From: Massilia polaris
GTDB lineage: Bacteria; Pseudomonadota; Gammaproteobacteria; Burkholderiales; Burkholderiaceae_D
Length of the DNA: 64,000 bases
Assembly (NCBI RefSeq): GCF_012927275.1
Contig: NZ_JABBGG010000008.1
Coordinates: 155,956 to 219,955 of the forward strand
Direction: 5' to 3'
Under the pieces are notes generated by a model. That model was not told where the DNA came from, did not search any database, and saw only the letters and a program-made list of their open reading frames with translations. This document shows, piece by piece, positions 61,732 through 64,000 of this stretch (positions within the stretch are counted from its first letter, which is position 1; each line of letters begins with the position of its first letter). Position numbers and translations under genes: made by a program.

Positions 61732-63873
61732 ATGAGCCTGACTACACCGGATTCGACACAAACCAGCACTCCCACTACCCGGGCTCCGCGCCCGGGCTCC
61801 AAGCAGCACGAACCTGCAACGCCCGCCCCCGCGCCCGGCGTTGCATCGGTTACCCAGCTGTCGGCCAAACTGGCCGAGTACCTCAACCCCTCCGAACTGA
61901 AGAAGGTCAAGGAAGCATATCGTTTTTCAGACGAGATGCATCTCGGCCAGGTCCGCAAGTCGGGCGAACCGTATATCTCCCATCCGATCGCGGTCGCAGA
62001 AATCTGCGCCGACTGGAAGCTCGACGTCCAGGCCATCATGGCCGCGCTGCTGCACGACGTGATGGAAGACCAGGACGTCAAGAAGGACGAGCTGATCGAA
62101 CGCTTCGGCGCGCCGGTCGCGTCCCTCGTCGACGGCCTGTCCAAGCTTGAAAAAATCGAATTCCAGAGCCTGATCGAAGCGCAGGCGGAGAACTTCCGCA
62201 AGATGCTGCTGGCGATGGCGTCGGATGTGCGCGTCATCCTGATCAAGCTGGCCGACCGCCTGCACAACATGCGCACGCTCGAGCACATGGCGCCTTCCAA
62301 GAAGCGCCGCATCGCCGCCGAGACCATGGAAGTGTATGTGCCGATCGCGCACCGCCTCGGCCTGAACAACATCTACCGCGAGCTGCAGGACCTGGCGTTC
62401 TCGCACCTGTATCCGCTGCGCTACCGCACGCTGGCGAAAGCGGTCAAGTCGGCGCGCGGCAACCGCCGCGAAGTGGTCAAGAAAATTCTCGAATCGGTCA
62501 AGGCCACCTTGAACGGCGCGGGCATCCAGGCCGAAGTCTACGGCCGCGAAAAGACCCTGTACGGCATCTACAAGAAAATGCGCAACAAGCACCTGTCGTT
62601 CTCGCAGGTGCTCGACGTGTACGGATTCCGCGTGGTGGTCGACAATTTCGCCAACTGTTATGTGGCGCTCGGCACCCTGCATGGCCTGTACAAGCCGATG
62701 CCGGGCAAGTTCAAGGACTACATCGCGATCCGCAAGCTCAATGGCTACCAGTCGCTGCACACCACCCTGATCGGCCCGTACGGCACCCCGGTCGAATTCC
62801 AGATCCGCACCCAGGAAATGCACCGCACCGCCGAATCGGGCGTGGCCGCGCACTGGCTGTACAAGACCGGCGACTCGAACATGTCGGACCTGCAGCAGAA
62901 GACGCACGCGTGGCTGCAGTCGCTGCTCGACATCCAGCAGCAGACCGGCGACTCGGCCGAATTCCTCGAGCACGTCAAGGTCGACCTGTTCCCCGATTCC
63001 GTCTACGTGTTCACGCCGAAGTCGAAGATCATCGCGCTGCCGCGCGGCGCCACCGCGCTCGATTTCGCCTACACCATCCACACCGGCATCGGCGACCATA
63101 CGGTCTCGGTCAAGATCAACAACGAAGCGGCGGCGCTGCGCACCGAACTGCGCAACGGCGACATCGTCGAAATCGCCACCGATCCGGATTCGCAGCCCAG
63201 CCCGACCTGGCTGGCGTTCGTCCGCACCGGCAAGGCGCGTTCGGCGATCCGCCACCACCTGCGCACGATTAACCTGACCGAGTCGGTCGAACTGGGCCAG
63301 GAACTGCTGGCGCAGGCGCTGACGCAGCTGAACATCAATCCCGACCTGCCCGATCCGACCATCGAAAAGCTGCTCAACGAGTCGTCGGCCAAGTCGATGG
63401 AAGAACTGTATGCCGACATCGGCATCGGCAAGCGCGTCGCCGCGCTGGTGGCACGCCATATCTTCGGCCTGATCGACGAATTCAGCGGCATGCAGCCGGC
63501 CGCCAGCCTTGGCGCGACCGGACTGGAACCGGTGACGATCTACGGCAGCGAAGGCGTGTCGGTCCAGCTGGCCGCATGCTGCCTGCCGATCCCGGGCGAC
63601 CAGGTCATGGGCCAGCTGCGCCGCGACCAGGGACTGGTGGTGCACACCACCGACTGCATCCCGGCCAAGCGCCTGCGCGCCAAGGAACCGGACCGCTGGA
63701 TCCCGGTCCAGTGGGGCACGGAACTGAACCGCCGCTTCGATTGCCGCATCCGCCTGTTGATCAACAACGAAAAAGGCATCCTGGCGCGCGTGGCGGCCGA
63801 AATCGGCGAGTCCGATGCGAACATTACGTATGTGGGGATGGACGAGGATGACGAACACGTGATGACGCAGCTG
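61732..63873 (+). CDS. spoT: Bifunctional (p)ppGpp synthetase/hydrolase SpoT, 3' end interrupted by an IS3-type element
   Basis: 714 codons from ATG 61732 up to the IS junction. Order: HD hydrolase (about 50-200, with ISHP, LLHDVMED including His108-Asp109), synthetase (about 250-375, YGREKTLYGIYKKM, VLDVYGFRVVVDN, YIAIRKLNGYQSLHTTLIG), TGS (about 410-470, VYVFTPKSKIIALPRGAT), zinc-finger-like CCLPIPGD, and the start of the ACT domain (LLINNEKGILARVAAEIGES, ending at HVMTQL). A normal SpoT would go on for about 30 residues. Here the frame enters IS sequence and stays open to the window end (GNPPAKRACLEVEFSTYEQK...). Both enzymatic domains are intact; regulation via ACT may be altered. Confidence 0.9.
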
Positions 63874-64000
63874 GGTAATCCCCCCGCAAAAAGAGCGTGT
63901 TTAGAAGTAGAATTTTCTACTTACGAACAGAAAGCTCTACATGAAGACGTCCCGCTTTACCGACAGCCAAATCATCGCCATCCTCAAGCAGGCCGAAGCC
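63872..64000 (+). mobile_element. Left end of an IS3-family insertion sequence (IS407-like) inside spoT
   Basis: Host sequence ends after CAG (63870) or CTG (63873), and from TGGGTAATCCCCCCG (63872) the sequence no longer fits SpoT. An IS3-type OrfA starts 69 bp inward. The TG at the very end agrees with IS3-family termini. The right end and target duplication are outside the window, so the exact boundary is approximate. Confidence 0.82.
63941..64000 (+). CDS. IS3-family transposase OrfA, first 20 residues
   Basis: ATG 63941 opens MKTSRFTDSQIIAILKQAEA, the standard N-terminus of OrfA of the IS407-like group, with the first helix of the helix-turn-helix. The gene runs off the window; an orfB in a -1 frame should follow outside. 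Confidence 0.85.
   Translation, partial: MKTSRFTDSQIIAILKQAEA

Overview
The window is about 64 kb of high-G+C chromosome from a betaproteobacterium, most likely an Oxalobacteraceae of the Massilia/Duganella/Janthinobacterium type. This rests on the gene set and gene order (hemW-rdgB, rph, PP2C, kinase, yicC, gmk, rpoZ, spoT; a HexR-controlled Entner-Doudoroff cluster; an ImuA/ImuB/DnaE2 mutasome) and is an inference, since no marker search could be run.

Layout. 1-12 kb: the 5' third of dnaE2 on the minus strand with its own LexA-type box, a TonB-dependent receptor, an M61 peptidase, an ArsR-led three-gene operon, a P450 plus ABM-monooxygenase pair opposite a second ArsR-type regulator, an alpha/beta hydrolase, and a two-component system. 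12-19.4 kb: an HtrA protease that appears co-transcribed with the two-component system, then a disturbed zone holding a truncated Hsp20 gene, a repeat patch, a hybrid histidine kinase, a decayed transposon (truncated resolvase, frameshifted DDE transposase, frameshifted and truncated ATPase) and a truncated HigA-like antitoxin. 19.4-21.6 kb: imuB and imuA behind a near-consensus LexA box. The disturbed zone and other genes lie between imuB and dnaE2, so the mutasome cassette is split by about 18.5 kb.

21.6-35.2 kb: a PHB-depolymerase-like esterase with a small coupled ORF in front, hrpA, argA, yggX, a small lipoprotein, rpiA, and a five-gene operon (Yip1 protein, MacA-like adaptor with a frameshift, ABC ATPase, FtsX-type permease, CPBP protease). 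35.3-45.4 kb: central carbon metabolism (edd-eda, pgi, SMP-30 lactonase, zwf, hexR, tal). HexR-type boxes lie in front of edd, pgi and zwf, and hexR itself follows zwf, which makes one feedback circuit. 45.5-52 kb: a TetR repressor divergent from a complete RND tripartite pump. 52-64 kb: hemW-rdgB, an HDOD protein, a DUF3616 protein, an NHL-like gene remnant, rph, PP2C phosphatase, Ser/Thr kinase, yicC, an intact antitoxin with a broken toxin, gmk, rpoZ and spoT. At the right edge an IS3-family element has entered spoT inside its ACT domain.

The main themes are coherent stress and carbon-control circuits with identifiable operators (LexA, HexR, TetR), and several insertion or decay events at otherwise conserved places. 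A family of 12-bp-arm palindromes sits in intergenic gaps, three of them between convergent genes. I found no rRNA, tRNA or CRISPR array.
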